Source: Kribbella flavida DSM 17836 (GTDB lineage: Bacteria; Actinomycetota; Actinomycetes; Propionibacteriales; Kribbellaceae). From it: DNA of 64,000 bases. Positions within the stretch are counted from its first letter, which is position 1; each line of letters starts with the position of its first letter. This document shows positions 43,505-52,698 of the stretch, piece after piece. The stretch lies in NCBI RefSeq assembly GCF_000024345.1, contig NC_013729.1:3348001-3412000 (forward strand). The letters run 5' to 3'. The notes below the pieces were generated by a model, which was not told the origin of the DNA, ran no database searches, and worked only from the letters and a program-made list of their open reading frames with translations. The position numbers and the translations under genes were made by a program.

Positions 43505-44799
43505 CCCTGCGGTCTGACACCGCCGCCGCCTTGTACGCCGAGGTGGCGGCGGCCCAGAGTGAGTGGAAGCTGCCGTCGATCGCGGCCGGTGTGGTCCGTG
43601 ACGGGGGACTGGTGTGGACCGGGGCGCGCGGGCGGTTCGCGACGGCTGACGGTGGCATGCCGGGGCCGGACGTGCAGTACCGGGTCGGGTCGATCACCAA
43701 GACGATGACGGCGGTGCTGGTGCTGCAGGCCCGCGACGACGGGCTGCTCGGCCTGAACGATGCTGTCGGCAAGCATCTGCCGGGGGTCCCGTTCGGCGAC
43801 CTGACCGTGCGGCACCTGCTCGCGCACTCCGGCGGCATGAACGCCGAGCCCGAGGGCCCGTGGTGGGAGCGCAATCCGGGTGTCTCGTTCGAGGCCCTGG
43901 CCGCGGCGATGGACGAGTCCCAGGCCGCCGGCGGACCGGACCAGCGGCACCACTACTCGAACCTCGGCTACGGGCTGCTCGGCGAGATCGTGTCCCGGCT
44001 GCGCGGAGCGCCGTGGTTCGACCTGGTCACCGAACGGATCCTGCGGCCGCTGGAGATGCGGCGGACGTCGTACCTGCCGCAGGCGCCGGCCGCGCAGGGG
44101 TTCTCGGTGCACCCGTTCAGCGCGCGACTGGTCGAGGAGCCGGCGTACGACGCGGGTGCGATGGCCCCGGCCGGACAGGTCTGGAGCACGATCGAGGACC
44201 TGGCCCGGTACGCCGCGTTCTGGATCGACCCGGTGCCGGAGGTGCTGAGCCGCGAGAGCGTCGAGGAGATGGCGACCCCGGCGGCCGCCGATCCGCGGGA
44301 GGCGCTGAACGCGTCGTACGGGCTCGGGCTGCGGCTGCAGGCCGACGACCCGTACCTGTTCGTCGGGCACACCGGGTCGATGCCGGGCTTTGTCGCCGGC
44401 CTGTTCGTGGACCGGGCCCGGCGGATCGGCGCCGTCGCGCTCGCGAACGCGACGTACGGGCGGTGCGCCTCGGTGCCGCTGGACCTGATGCGCACGCTCG
44501 TGTCGTACGAGCCGGTGCTGCCGCAGGAATGGGTGCCGGAGCCGGCGCTGGCCCAAGGCGAGGAGCTGCTCGGGCACTGGTACTGGGGCAACACCCCGGT
44601 CACCATGTCGGTCTGCGGCGGCATCCTGCAGCTGACCGGTGGGCTGTCGTCCCGGTTCTCGCCGGAGGGACCGGACCTGTACCGCGGCCGGGACGGCTAC
44701 TTCGCCGGTGAACGGCTGCGCGTGGTCCGCGACGGCGACGGCATCCGCCACCTGGACCTGGCCACGTTCGTTCTCACCCGGACGCCGTACGGCCGCTGA
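43501..44799 (+). CDS. Class C beta-lactamase-like serine hydrolase
   Basis: A 432-residue protein. Ser64-x-x-Lys67 ([10 protein letters not shown]), Tyr152-Ser-Asn (HHYSNLGYG) and His290-Thr-Gly (GHTGSMPGF) are the three motifs of the class C/D-Ala peptidase fold. There is no signal peptide, so it is cytosolic. A C-terminal beta-rich domain ([21 protein letters not shown]) follows. It is translationally coupled to gcvP through GTGA and so falls under the glycine riboswitch, which is unexpected for this family. Confidence 0.85.
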
Positions 44800-44811
44800 T
44801 ACGGTCGATGG

Positions 44812-45654
44812 ATGGGAACTCTGGCGGGGAGGGTCGCGCTCGTCACCGGAGCGAGCCGCGGCGTCGGCAAGGGGATCGCGCTCGGCCTCGGTGAGCAGGG
44901 CGCGACCGTCTACGTCACCGGTCGCGCCGCCGCGGACGGGCCGGCGACGGCACCGTTCGGCGGCAGTGTGCAGCAGACCGCCGACGAGGTGACGGCGCTC
45001 GGCGGCCGGGGCATCGGGGTGGTGTGCGATCACGTGGACGACGCCCGGACCCGGCAGGTGGTGGAGCGGGTCGTCGCGGAGAGCGGGCGGCTCGATCTGG
45101 TGGTCAACAACGTGTGGGGCGGCTACGAGCACTTCTGGGACGGGACCGAGTTCTGGCAGGAGGCCGGCTTCTGGACCGAGCCGATCTCCCGCTGGGACTC
45201 GATGTTCGGCACCGGCGTCCGCGCGCACTACGTGACGAGTGTGTTCGCGGCGCCGACGATGGTGGCCCAGGGCTCCGGCCTGATCGTGAACGTCTCGTCG
45301 GACGCCGCGGAGAAGGTCGATGCCGGCGTCAGCTACGGCGTGGCGAAGTCGGCGACGGACCGGATGGTCGCCTGCATGGCCCACGACCTGCGGACGCACG
45401 GCGTCGCCGCCGTGTCGTTGTACCCGGGCCTGGTCCGGACCGAGGCGGTCCTGCGAGCCGCCGAGTTCTTCGACCTGTCGGACTCCGAGTCGCCGCAGTT
45501 CATCGGCCGGGCGGTGGCGGCGCTGGCCGCGGATCCGGACGTCCTGCGGTACTCCGGGCAGGTGGTCCGCTCGGCGGCGCTCGGCCGGGAGTACGGGTTC
45601 ACCGACGTGGACGGGCGACGGCCGGGAATGGGCGGTCCGGCGTACACCGGGTGA
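44812..45654 (+). CDS. DHRS1-like short-chain dehydrogenase
   Basis: A 280-residue SDR. VALVTGASRGVGKGIALGLGEQGATVYVTGR is the cofactor motif; VVNNVWGGYEHFWDGTEFWQEAGFW and the catalytic SVSSDAAEK...VSYGVAKSATDRM region match the human DHRS1 group, which has a long insertion after strand 4. It starts 12 nt after the serine hydrolase gene. The substrate is unknown. Confidence 0.83.
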   Translation: MGTLAGRVALVTGASRGVGKGIALGLGEQGATVYVTGRAAADGPATAPFGGSVQQTADEVTALGGRGIGVVCDHVDDARTRQVVERVVAESGRLDLVVNNVWGGYEHFWDGTEFWQEAGFWTEPISRWDSMFGTGVRAHYVTSVFAAPTMVAQGSGLIVNVSSDAAEKVDAGVSYGVAKSATDRMVACMAHDLRTHGVAAVSLYPGLVRTEAVLRAAEFFDLSDSESPQFIGRAVAALAADPDVLRYSGQVVRSAALGREYGFTDVDGRRPGMGGPAYTG

Positions 45655-45748
45655 GGCTCGCCACACCGGGTTGTGCGGGTCATCGCGGCATGCCGAAATC
45701 GCCTGCGCAGACAGGGATTCCGGGGTGCGGTCACCGCCGGTACCCCGG

Positions 45749-45808
45749 TTGACACGGGCCGGAGGGATCGCAGTAGGTTAGGTCTGCCTTAGTAAGGCTT
45801 GCCTTACT
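45749..45808 (+). promoter_or_regulatory. Iron-regulated promoter with two overlapping iron boxes
   Basis: TTGACA at 45749-45754 is a consensus -35 box. Two DtxR/IdeR/DmdR-type sites follow: TAGGTTAGGTCTGCCTTA (45774-45791) and the perfect palindrome AGTAAGGCTTGCCTTACT (45791-45808). The first covers the -10 region. An Fe(II)-loaded repressor on both sites would shut off the siderophore operon when iron is plentiful. ATG 45832 is 24 nt downstream. Confidence 0.9.
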
Positions 45809-45831
45809 CGACAACTTCCCTGGAGAGCTGG

Positions 45832-47343
45832 ATGCCGCAGCATGCGCGTCTCACCGCGTTGAGCTCATCGCCCCGCGCGCCGCACAGTCCCTTCGACCTG
45901 GCCGTCCCGACCTGGCCGCTGGCGTCCACGGTCGTGGACCGGGACCGCGGACCGCTGCCGGCCGGTCTGCCCGCCGCCGTGCTGCGCCGGACGGCGGAGA
46001 CGCTGGGCGAGCCGCGGGTTCCGTCGACCGGCGTCGGCGAGTCAGCTGCGCTCGACCTGATCGCCGGCCTGCTGGACGAGAACGGCATCGACCTCAGCCA
46101 CCCGCACGCCGCGGCCCACCTGCAGCCGCCGGTGCTCCAGGTCGCCGTCGACGCCGATGCGCTGGCCTCGGCGAGCAACGCCTCGATGGACACCTACGAC
46201 TCCGGGCCGGCGACGCTGGCGATCGAGCAGTGGGTGGTGCGCGCGCTGGCCGGGCTGGCCGGCTTCGGCCCGGCCGCCGACGGCGTGCTCACCCCGGGCG
46301 GCTCGATCTCGAACCTGCTCGCCGTGCTGATCGCCCGCGACAGCGCTGCCGCCGCGGCCGGCCTGGACGTCCGCCGGCACGGCGTCTCCGGGATGCTGCG
46401 GCCGGTGGTCTTCTGCTCCGAGCTGGCGCACTTCTCGGTCCAGCGGGCCTGCGCCGCGCTCGGGCTGGGTGAGCAGGCCGCGGTGACGATCCCCTCGGAC
46501 GACGACTTCCGGATGCGCCTGGACGTGCTCGCCGACGAGCTGGCCCGCCCGGGCCGGACCCCGATCGCGGTCGTCGCCACCGCCGGAACGACGGACTACG
46601 GCTCGATCGACCCGATCGCCGCGATCGCGGAGCTCGCCCGCCCGTACGGCGCCTGGGTGCACGCGGACGCGGCGTACGGGTTCGGGGCGTTGTTCTCCGA
46701 CCGGCTGGCCCCGCTGCTCGCCGAGCTGCCGTGCGCGGACTCGGTCACGCTGGACCTGCACAAGATCGGCTGGCAGCCCGCCGCGACCAGCATGCTGCTG
46801 GTCGCGGACCGGGACCGGTTCACGGCCCTCGGCCGGTCGGTCGACTACCTGAACCCGGCCGACGACATCGACTCCGGACTGGACGGGCTGCTCGGCCGCA
46901 GCCTGCAGACCACGCGGCGGCCGGACGCGGTGAAGGTCGCCACCACGCTGACGGCGTACGGCCGGGCCGGACTGGGCCGGATGCTCGACACCTGCCACGA
47001 GCTCGCGCACGCCGCCGCCGCCAGGGTTGTTGCCGACAGCAACCTCGAGTTGCTGGCCCCGGTGGCGCTGACCACGGTGCTGTTCCGGGTCGCCGGGCAC
47101 GGCCTGGACGCGACCGCGCTGGACGCCGTCCAGGGTGAGGTCCGGCGCCGGTTGCTGACGTCGGGGCAGGTGCTGATCGGCCGGACCAAGGTTCCGGCCC
47201 GCGGCGGCCGGCCGGCGGCGGTCGCGTTGAAGCTGACGCTGCTGAACCCGAACGCCACCGCGACGGACATCGAGGAACTGCTCGACCTGGTCGTGGCCAC
47301 CGGTCACGACGTGCTGTCCGCCGGCGGCGAGGGAGCAGCGTGA
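45832..47343 (+). CDS. PLP-dependent group II decarboxylase (siderophore)
   Basis: A 503-residue DesA/RhbB-like decarboxylase. PLP lysine is Lys311 in LDLHKIGW; upstream are the cofactor residues in SNASMDTYDSGPATLAIEQW, TPGGSISNLLAVLIAR, TAGTTDYGSIDP and HADAAYGFG. It makes the diamine that is then N-hydroxylated: cadaverine from lysine (as DesA) or 1,3-diaminopropane from diaminobutyrate (as RhbB). No diaminobutyrate aminotransferase gene is present, which favours lysine. TGGAGAG precedes ATG 45832. First gene of an iron-box operon. Confidence 0.9.
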   Translation: MPQHARLTALSSSPRAPHSPFDLAVPTWPLASTVVDRDRGPLPAGLPAAVLRRTAETLGEPRVPSTGVGESAALDLIAGLLDENGIDLSHPHAAAHLQPPVLQVAVDADALASASNASMDTYDSGPATLAIEQWVVRALAGLAGFGPAADGVLTPGGSISNLLAVLIARDSAAAAAGLDVRRHGVSGMLRPVVFCSELAHFSVQRACAALGLGEQAAVTIPSDDDFRMRLDVLADELARPGRTPIAVVATAGTTDYGSIDPIAAIAELARPYGAWVHADAAYGFGALFSDRLAPLLAELPCADSVTLDLHKIGWQPAATSMLLVADRDRFTALGRSVDYLNPADDIDSGLDGLLGRSLQTTRRPDAVKVATTLTAYGRAGLGRMLDTCHELAHAAAARVVADSNLELLAPVALTTVLFRVAGHGLDATALDAVQGEVRRRLLTSGQVLIGRTKVPARGGRPAAVALKLTLLNPNATATDIEELLDLVVATGHDVLSAGGEGAA

Positions 47344-49022
47344 CCTCCACGACCGAGGCAGCCGTCGCGGCCCATCTCAACGCCATCCTCCGCTGCTACA
47401 CCCGCGAGGCGTCGGTACCGGTCACTCCCGGCCGGCTCGCCCTCCAGGCCGGCGGTGCGGAGGTGACTGCGGAGGTGCTGCACGCGTCGCCGACCGGGCT
47501 GCACCTGTTCACCGACGTGCTGGTCGACGGTTCTGCTCCCTCTCCTGAGGACTTGGTGAGACTGCTGGCAGCTGACGCCGATCCGGCCGAGGTCGACGAC
47601 CTGGCAGCCCGCACCGCCGAGTCCGTCCGCAACGTGGCGACCTTCCTCGCGGGTTCCGAGGCCACCGACGCCGCGCCGGTCAATGCCGGCGAGAACGCGG
47701 GCAACGGGCTGGGGCGGTTTCTGGCCTACGAGCAGGCGCTGGTGGTGGGACATCAGCATCACCCGGCGGCGAAGAGCCGGGACGGGTTGAGCGGAGCCGA
47801 GCTGGCGGCGTACTCGCCGGAGCTGGGCGGCCGGTTCGCGGTGCACTGGTTCGAGGTCGACGCCGAGCTGGTGTCCTCGGACCAGGTGGCCGGCGCGCCG
47901 TCACTGCAGGGACTGGACGCCTTGCAGTTGATGGCCGCGCTAGCCGGCGTCACGCCTGCTGCGGGTGCTGCGCTCGTTCCGGCGCACCCGTGGCAGGCCC
48001 AGTCGTTGCTGCAGCGTCCGCGCGTCGCCGCACTGGTCCGCGAGGGCAGGGTGAAGCCGCTCGGCCCACTGGGCGCGCAGTGGTACCCGACCTCCAGCCT
48101 GCGCACTGTCTACCACCCGGACCTTCCGGTGATGCTGAAGCTGTCGCTGGGCCTGCGGATCACCAACTCCCGCCGCGAGTCCACCCCGACCGAGCTGCGC
48201 CGTGGCCTGGAGATCAACCGTCTGCTGGACGCGGCGTACGACGCGGGCACGGCGACTGCTCACCCCGGCTTCTCCATCGTGCGCGATCCCGCCTGGGTGG
48301 CACTCGACGAGGGCGGGCCCACGCTGACCGGACTCGATGTCGCCGTCCGCGAGGTGCCGGCCGACGTGGACAGCTACGCCTGTCTCGCCGGACTCGTCGC
48401 ACCTCGGCTGGGCGGAGTCAGCCGCCTGAGTGCGCTGCCCGGCGTACAGGAGGACCCGAAGGCGTGGGTGGCGGCGTACGTCGACCAGGTGCTCGTCCCC
48501 ATGCTCGCCCTGTACGCCGAGACGGGCATCGGCCTGGAGGCGCATCAGCAGAACACACTGGTCCGGCTGGACGATGCTGGGCGCGTGATCGGCGGCGCCT
48601 ACCGCGACAACCAGGGCTACTACCTGGCCACGTCGCACCTGAAGAGCCTGCTGGCGGTCACCGGCGAGCGCGACTCCACCCTGGCCGTGGTCGACGACGC
48701 CATCGTGGACGACCGGCTGACCTACTACCTGCTGCACAACCAGGCGCTCGCCGTGGTCGGCGCACTGGGAGTCGACGGCGTCGCGGACGAGCTGGCCCTG
48801 CTGGACGTGGTCCGCGAGCGTCTGGCCGATGCACTGCCCGGCCTGAAAGCGGCTGGCCCCGACGGTGACCGGCTGGCCCAGCGTTGGCTGACTGCCGACG
48901 AGTTGCCGTGCAAGGCGAACATGCTGACCCGGTTGAAGGGCATCGACGAGGTGGTCGCCCCGCTGGACGCCCAGTCGGTTTACCTGCAGATCCCGAACCC
49001 ACTCCGCGCGGGCCTGCGATGA
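47340..49022 (+). CDS. NIS siderophore synthetase (IucA/IucC family), first
   Basis: A 560-residue ATP-dependent synthetase. AHPWQAQSLLQ near residue 216, TSSLRTVYHPDLPVMLKLSLGLRITNSRRE, and EAHQQNTLVRLDDAGRVIGGAYRDNQGYY near 400 are the family's ATP- and substrate-binding blocks. NIS synthetases adenylate a citrate carboxyl group and join it to an amine or hydroxamate. In gene order it equals RhbC. GTG 47340 overlaps the decarboxylase stop, and the 3' end overlaps the acyltransferase by ATGA. Confidence 0.92.
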   Translation: MTSTTEAAVAAHLNAILRCYTREASVPVTPGRLALQAGGAEVTAEVLHASPTGLHLFTDVLVDGSAPSPEDLVRLLAADADPAEVDDLAARTAESVRNVATFLAGSEATDAAPVNAGENAGNGLGRFLAYEQALVVGHQHHPAAKSRDGLSGAELAAYSPELGGRFAVHWFEVDAELVSSDQVAGAPSLQGLDALQLMAALAGVTPAAGAALVPAHPWQAQSLLQRPRVAALVREGRVKPLGPLGAQWYPTSSLRTVYHPDLPVMLKLSLGLRITNSRRESTPTELRRGLEINRLLDAAYDAGTATAHPGFSIVRDPAWVALDEGGPTLTGLDVAVREVPADVDSYACLAGLVAPRLGGVSRLSALPGVQEDPKAWVAAYVDQVLVPMLALYAETGIGLEAHQQNTLVRLDDAGRVIGGAYRDNQGYYLATSHLKSLLAVTGERDSTLAVVDDAIVDDRLTYYLLHNQALAVVGALGVDGVADELALLDVVRERLADALPGLKAAGPDGDRLAQRWLTADELPCKANMLTRLKGIDEVVAPLDAQSVYLQIPNPLRAGLR

Positions 49023-49564
49023 GGTGCGAGGCCGCGCCGAAGCTCCACCTGGACGACGGCTTCGACCTCCGCCCGGCCACCGCCGCCGACGCGGGCAAGA
49101 TCGCCTGGTGGATGGCGCAGCCGCACATCCAGCGCTGGTGGCAGCAGGACTGGTCCGTGGAGCGCTGGGCGCAGGCGCTGGACGCGCAGGCGGCGGGGGA
49201 GCACTCGATCCCGTGCTTGGCGGCGCTGGAGGACGAGGATTTCGGCTACCTGGAGCTGTACCGCGTCCGGCGCGACCGGCTCGCGGAGTTCTACGCCTGT
49301 GCGGAACACGACTGGGGCGTTCACGTCGCCATCGGCGACACCGCGCGGGTCGGCCGGGGCATCGGTCGCCGGCTGCTGCGGTCCGTCGCCGACGCGCTGC
49401 TGCGGGCCGATCCCCGGTGCGACCGCGTGGTGGCCGAGCCGGACGTGCGCAACACCCCGTCGATCCGCGCGTTCGCGGCCGCCGGGTTCGACCCCGCAGG
49501 GGAGCTGCAGCTGCCCGAGAAGACCGCACTACTGATGGTCCGCACCCGGACCGTGGAGGCTTGA
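49019..49564 (+). CDS. Siderophore N-hydroxydiamine acyltransferase (IucB/RhbD-like GNAT)
   Basis: A 181-residue acetyltransferase. DGFDLRPATAADAGKIAWWMAQPHIQRWWQQDWSVERWAQAL is the siderophore-GNAT start (PF13523 type), and DTARVGRGIGRRLLRSVADALL holds the acetyl-CoA loop (RGIGRR). VAEPDVRNTPSIRAFAAAGFDPAGELQLPEKTALLM is the usual end. It acylates N-hydroxydiamine to a hydroxamate; acetyl is likely by analogy with IucB and RhbD. Confidence 0.9.
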   Translation: MRCEAAPKLHLDDGFDLRPATAADAGKIAWWMAQPHIQRWWQQDWSVERWAQALDAQAAGEHSIPCLAALEDEDFGYLELYRVRRDRLAEFYACAEHDWGVHVAIGDTARVGRGIGRRLLRSVADALLRADPRCDRVVAEPDVRNTPSIRAFAAAGFDPAGELQLPEKTALLMVRTRTVEA

Positions 49565-49565
49565 C

Positions 49566-50861
49566 ATGACTACCGCCCCGTACGACGTGATCGCGATCGG
49601 CGCCGGCCCGTTCAACCTCGGCTTGGCCGCGCTCGCGGACGGACTGGACGACGTGAACCTGGCGGTGCTGGACAGTCGCCCCGAGTTCACCTGGCACCGC
49701 GGGCTGATGTTCGACGACGCGATGCTGCAGGTCTCGTTCCTGGCCGACCTGGTCAGCCTGGTCGAGCCGGCCCACCCGCTGTCGTTCCTGTCGTACCTGC
49801 GCGACAACGACCGGCTGTACCAGTTCTACGTGCGGGAGAAGTTCCACCCCACGCGCCGCGAGTACGAGGCGTACCTGCGCTGGTGCGCGGCCCAGCTGGA
49901 CTCGCTGCACTTCGGGCGCCAGGTCACGGCGGTCGAGTGGGACGGTGACGCCTTTGCGCTGACCGTGGAGCGTGCCGGCTCGACCGAGCTGTTCCGGGCT
50001 CGTCATCTGGTCCTGGGGGTCGGGACAGAGCCCGCAGTACCGGCTGCGCTGGAAGGGCTGCCGGAGGACCGGTTCCTGCACTCGGCCGACTACCTGTACC
50101 GGCGCGACGATCTGCTGCAGACCGGGCGGGTCACCGTCGTGGGCTCGGGCCAGTCCGGTGCCGAGTGCGCGCTGGATCTGCTCCGGGCGAATGCCGCAGG
50201 TGGTCCTGCGGTGAGCTGGCTGACCCGTACGCCGTCGTTCGCGCCGCTGGACTACTCCAAACTGGTGCTGGAGATGACCACACCGTCGTACGTGGACTAC
50301 TTCCACGCGCTGGACGAGCCGACGCGCGACAGGCTGGTCAAGGAGCAGTGGCGGCACTACAAGGGCATCTCGTCGGACACGCTCGACGACATCCACGACG
50401 TGCTCTACCAGCGCGACCTGGGCAGCTCCGCGGTGGCTCCGGTCGAGTTGCAGTGTGGTGTGGCCGTCGAGTCGGCGGTGGCCCGCGCTGACGGGATCGA
50501 GCTGACGTTGCGGCACACCGACAGCGGCAAGACCTTCCAGCACGTGTGCGACGTGGTGATCGCGGCTACGGGTTACCGCAACCGCGCACTGCCGTTCCTG
50601 CGGCCGTCGGTCGAGTCCCTGGTACGCCGTGACGCCGCAGGTCGCTGGGTGCTCAACCGGGACCACAGCGTCGGCACGGACGACGCGCTGGCCGGGCGGC
50701 TCTTCGTGTCGAACGCCGACCTGCACAGCCACGGCGTAGCGGCGCCGGACCTCGGCATCGGGGCGATCCGCAACGCGACGATCCTGAACGCCGTTGCCGG
50801 GCGCGAGCTCTTCCGGCTGCCGAAGTCCACCGCCTTCACCAGCTTCGTCCTGCCTGCATGA
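49566..50861 (+). CDS. Lysine/diamine N-monooxygenase (IucD/RhbE/DesB-like)
   Basis: A 431-residue flavoprotein. The FAD motif GAGPFNLG is at 12-19, the NADPH motif GSGQSGAE near 193, and the ATGY motif near 335. MLQVSFLADLVSLVEPAHPLSFLSYL is a family block. It N-hydroxylates a terminal amine of lysine, cadaverine or diaminopropane. It sits 1 nt after the acyltransferase and overlaps the second synthetase by ATGA. Confidence 0.94.
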   Translation: MTTAPYDVIAIGAGPFNLGLAALADGLDDVNLAVLDSRPEFTWHRGLMFDDAMLQVSFLADLVSLVEPAHPLSFLSYLRDNDRLYQFYVREKFHPTRREYEAYLRWCAAQLDSLHFGRQVTAVEWDGDAFALTVERAGSTELFRARHLVLGVGTEPAVPAALEGLPEDRFLHSADYLYRRDDLLQTGRVTVVGSGQSGAECALDLLRANAAGGPAVSWLTRTPSFAPLDYSKLVLEMTTPSYVDYFHALDEPTRDRLVKEQWRHYKGISSDTLDDIHDVLYQRDLGSSAVAPVELQCGVAVESAVARADGIELTLRHTDSGKTFQHVCDVVIAATGYRNRALPFLRPSVESLVRRDAAGRWVLNRDHSVGTDDALAGRLFVSNADLHSHGVAAPDLGIGAIRNATILNAVAGRELFRLPKSTAFTSFVLPA

Positions 50862-52606
50862 GCTGGTCGCGCTGCTCCGAAGAGCTCCTGGCCAAGCTGA
50901 TCTCCCAGTTCTGCAGCGAGGAGCTGTTGACGCCGGTCGACGGCCGGCTGGACCTGGGTGAGGTCGTCTACACCTTCGACTACGTGCAGGGTGCTTTCGC
51001 GACGTACCGGGTGACGCCGGGCTCGGTCCAGCGGACCACCGCCGGCATCCTCGGCAACGACGAGAGCGAGCCGGCCACCGACCCGCTGCAGTTCCTGGTG
51101 GATGCTTCGAAGGTCCTGGGGCTGGACGGTCCGACCATCGCGGGCTACAGCGCCGAACTGTCGAGCACGCTCGCCGCCGACGCGCGGATGGCCGAGACCG
51201 CCGTACTGAACGAGGAGCTGGCCGACCTCCACCACACCCGTCTGGAAGGCCATCTGACCGGCCACCCGATCCTGGTCGCCAACAAGGGCCGCCTGGGCTT
51301 CTCCGCCGCTGACAGCGCCCGCTACACCCCCGAAGCCCGTACGCCGCTCCGCCTGGTCTGGCTCGCCGTACGCCGCGGCCTGGCCGAGTTCCGGGGCACG
51401 CCTGACCTGTCGGAGCACGCAGTGGTCGGGCGTGAGCTGAGTCCGGAGGTGTTGGAGGCGTTCTGCGCGCAGTTGGTGGATCCCGACTCGTACGTGTGGA
51501 TGCCGTGTCACCCCTGGCAGCTCGACCACGTCGTCCGAACGCAGTGGGCCCGGGAGCTGGCCACTGGCGAGATCGTCGTACTGGGGGAGGGGCCAGACGA
51601 CTATCTGCCCACCCAGTCGATCCGCACGATGGTCAACATCAGCGCGCCCCTGCGCTACCAGGTGAAGCTGCCGCTCAAGATCCTCAACACGTCGGTCTAT
51701 CGCGGCATCCCGCCGCACTGCACACTGGCCGCTCCCATGGTGACCCAGTGGCTTCGCGGCCTCTGGAACCGCGACGAGGTCCTCCGGTCCCTGGGCGCCG
51801 AACTGCTGGGCGAGGTTGCCTCCGTGACCGTTCGGCATCCCCAGCTCTCCGCAGCGCCGGGCATCCCGTACCAGTGGACGGAAACCCTCGGCTGCATCTG
51901 GCGCGACCCGCTGGAACCCAGGCTGCGCCCCGGCGAAACCGCCTGGCCGCTGGCCGCCGTACTGCATCTGGACGCCGCCGGCGAACCTCTGGTCGCCACC
52001 TACATCGCCCGCTCCGGCACCGACCCGGAGACGTGGGTCAGCCACCTGCTCTCCACGCTGCTCCGCCCGCTCCTGCACCTGATGCACCACTACGGCATCA
52101 CGGTGAACCCCCACGGTGAGAACCTCGCCATCATCTGCGACCCGAACGGCCTGCCGTCCCGCCTGGTCGTCAAGGACCTCGTCGACGACGTCAACCTCTC
52201 CACCACCCCGCTCGCCTCCCGAGGCCTGGAACCTGACTCGCACGACCGAGTCCTGCCCCGCAAGCCGTGGCCAGTCCTTCGCCAGTACCTCGTCGACGCC
52301 CTGTTCCTTGGCGTCCTGAATCCTCTGACCAACATCCTCACCGACGCCAACCTGCTCCCCGAGAACCACCTCTGGCGCCTCCTTCGCGGCGAACTCGACC
52401 TTTACTCCGAGGCCAACCCCCAGCTCGCCCTCCACCTGACCGCCACCGCCCTCACCGGCGAAACCTTCACCCGTTACCCCCTGAACGGCTACCGCCTGAC
52501 CCTCGGCTACACCGACCTGGACACCCGGCCCCCGATCCCGAAGGCAGGCACCCTGCCGAACGCCCTGCACGACGCCGCGCCGATCTCGCCGAAGCGTTCG
52601 CAGTAG
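50858..52606 (+). CDS. NIS siderophore synthetase (IucA/IucC family), second
   Basis: A 582-residue synthetase of the IucC/DesD type. CHPWQLDHVVRTQWARELATGEIVVLGEGPDDYLPTQSIRTMVN near residue 217 and ITVNPHGENLAIICDPNGLPSRLVVKDLVDDVNLS near 417 are diagnostic. It would add the second hydroxamate arm to the citryl intermediate. It is the last gene of the operon; no exporter or uptake gene follows. The 92 bp to the converging membrane-protein gene hold nothing recognisable. Confidence 0.93.
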   Translation: MSWSRCSEELLAKLISQFCSEELLTPVDGRLDLGEVVYTFDYVQGAFATYRVTPGSVQRTTAGILGNDESEPATDPLQFLVDASKVLGLDGPTIAGYSAELSSTLAADARMAETAVLNEELADLHHTRLEGHLTGHPILVANKGRLGFSAADSARYTPEARTPLRLVWLAVRRGLAEFRGTPDLSEHAVVGRELSPEVLEAFCAQLVDPDSYVWMPCHPWQLDHVVRTQWARELATGEIVVLGEGPDDYLPTQSIRTMVNISAPLRYQVKLPLKILNTSVYRGIPPHCTLAAPMVTQWLRGLWNRDEVLRSLGAELLGEVASVTVRHPQLSAAPGIPYQWTETLGCIWRDPLEPRLRPGETAWPLAAVLHLDAAGEPLVATYIARSGTDPETWVSHLLSTLLRPLLHLMHHYGITVNPHGENLAIICDPNGLPSRLVVKDLVDDVNLSTTPLASRGLEPDSHDRVLPRKPWPVLRQYLVDALFLGVLNPLTNILTDANLLPENHLWRLLRGELDLYSEANPQLALHLTATALTGETFTRYPLNGYRLTLGYTDLDTRPPIPKAGTLPNALHDAAPISPKRSQ

Positions 52607-52698
52607 CCGTCGACGACGCGCACGCCGATCGCTTCCGCACCTTGCCCCCGCCGGCCGGACGGCGCTGCCGAGGCTTCCCGACGCGGTCGGCCTGGCTG

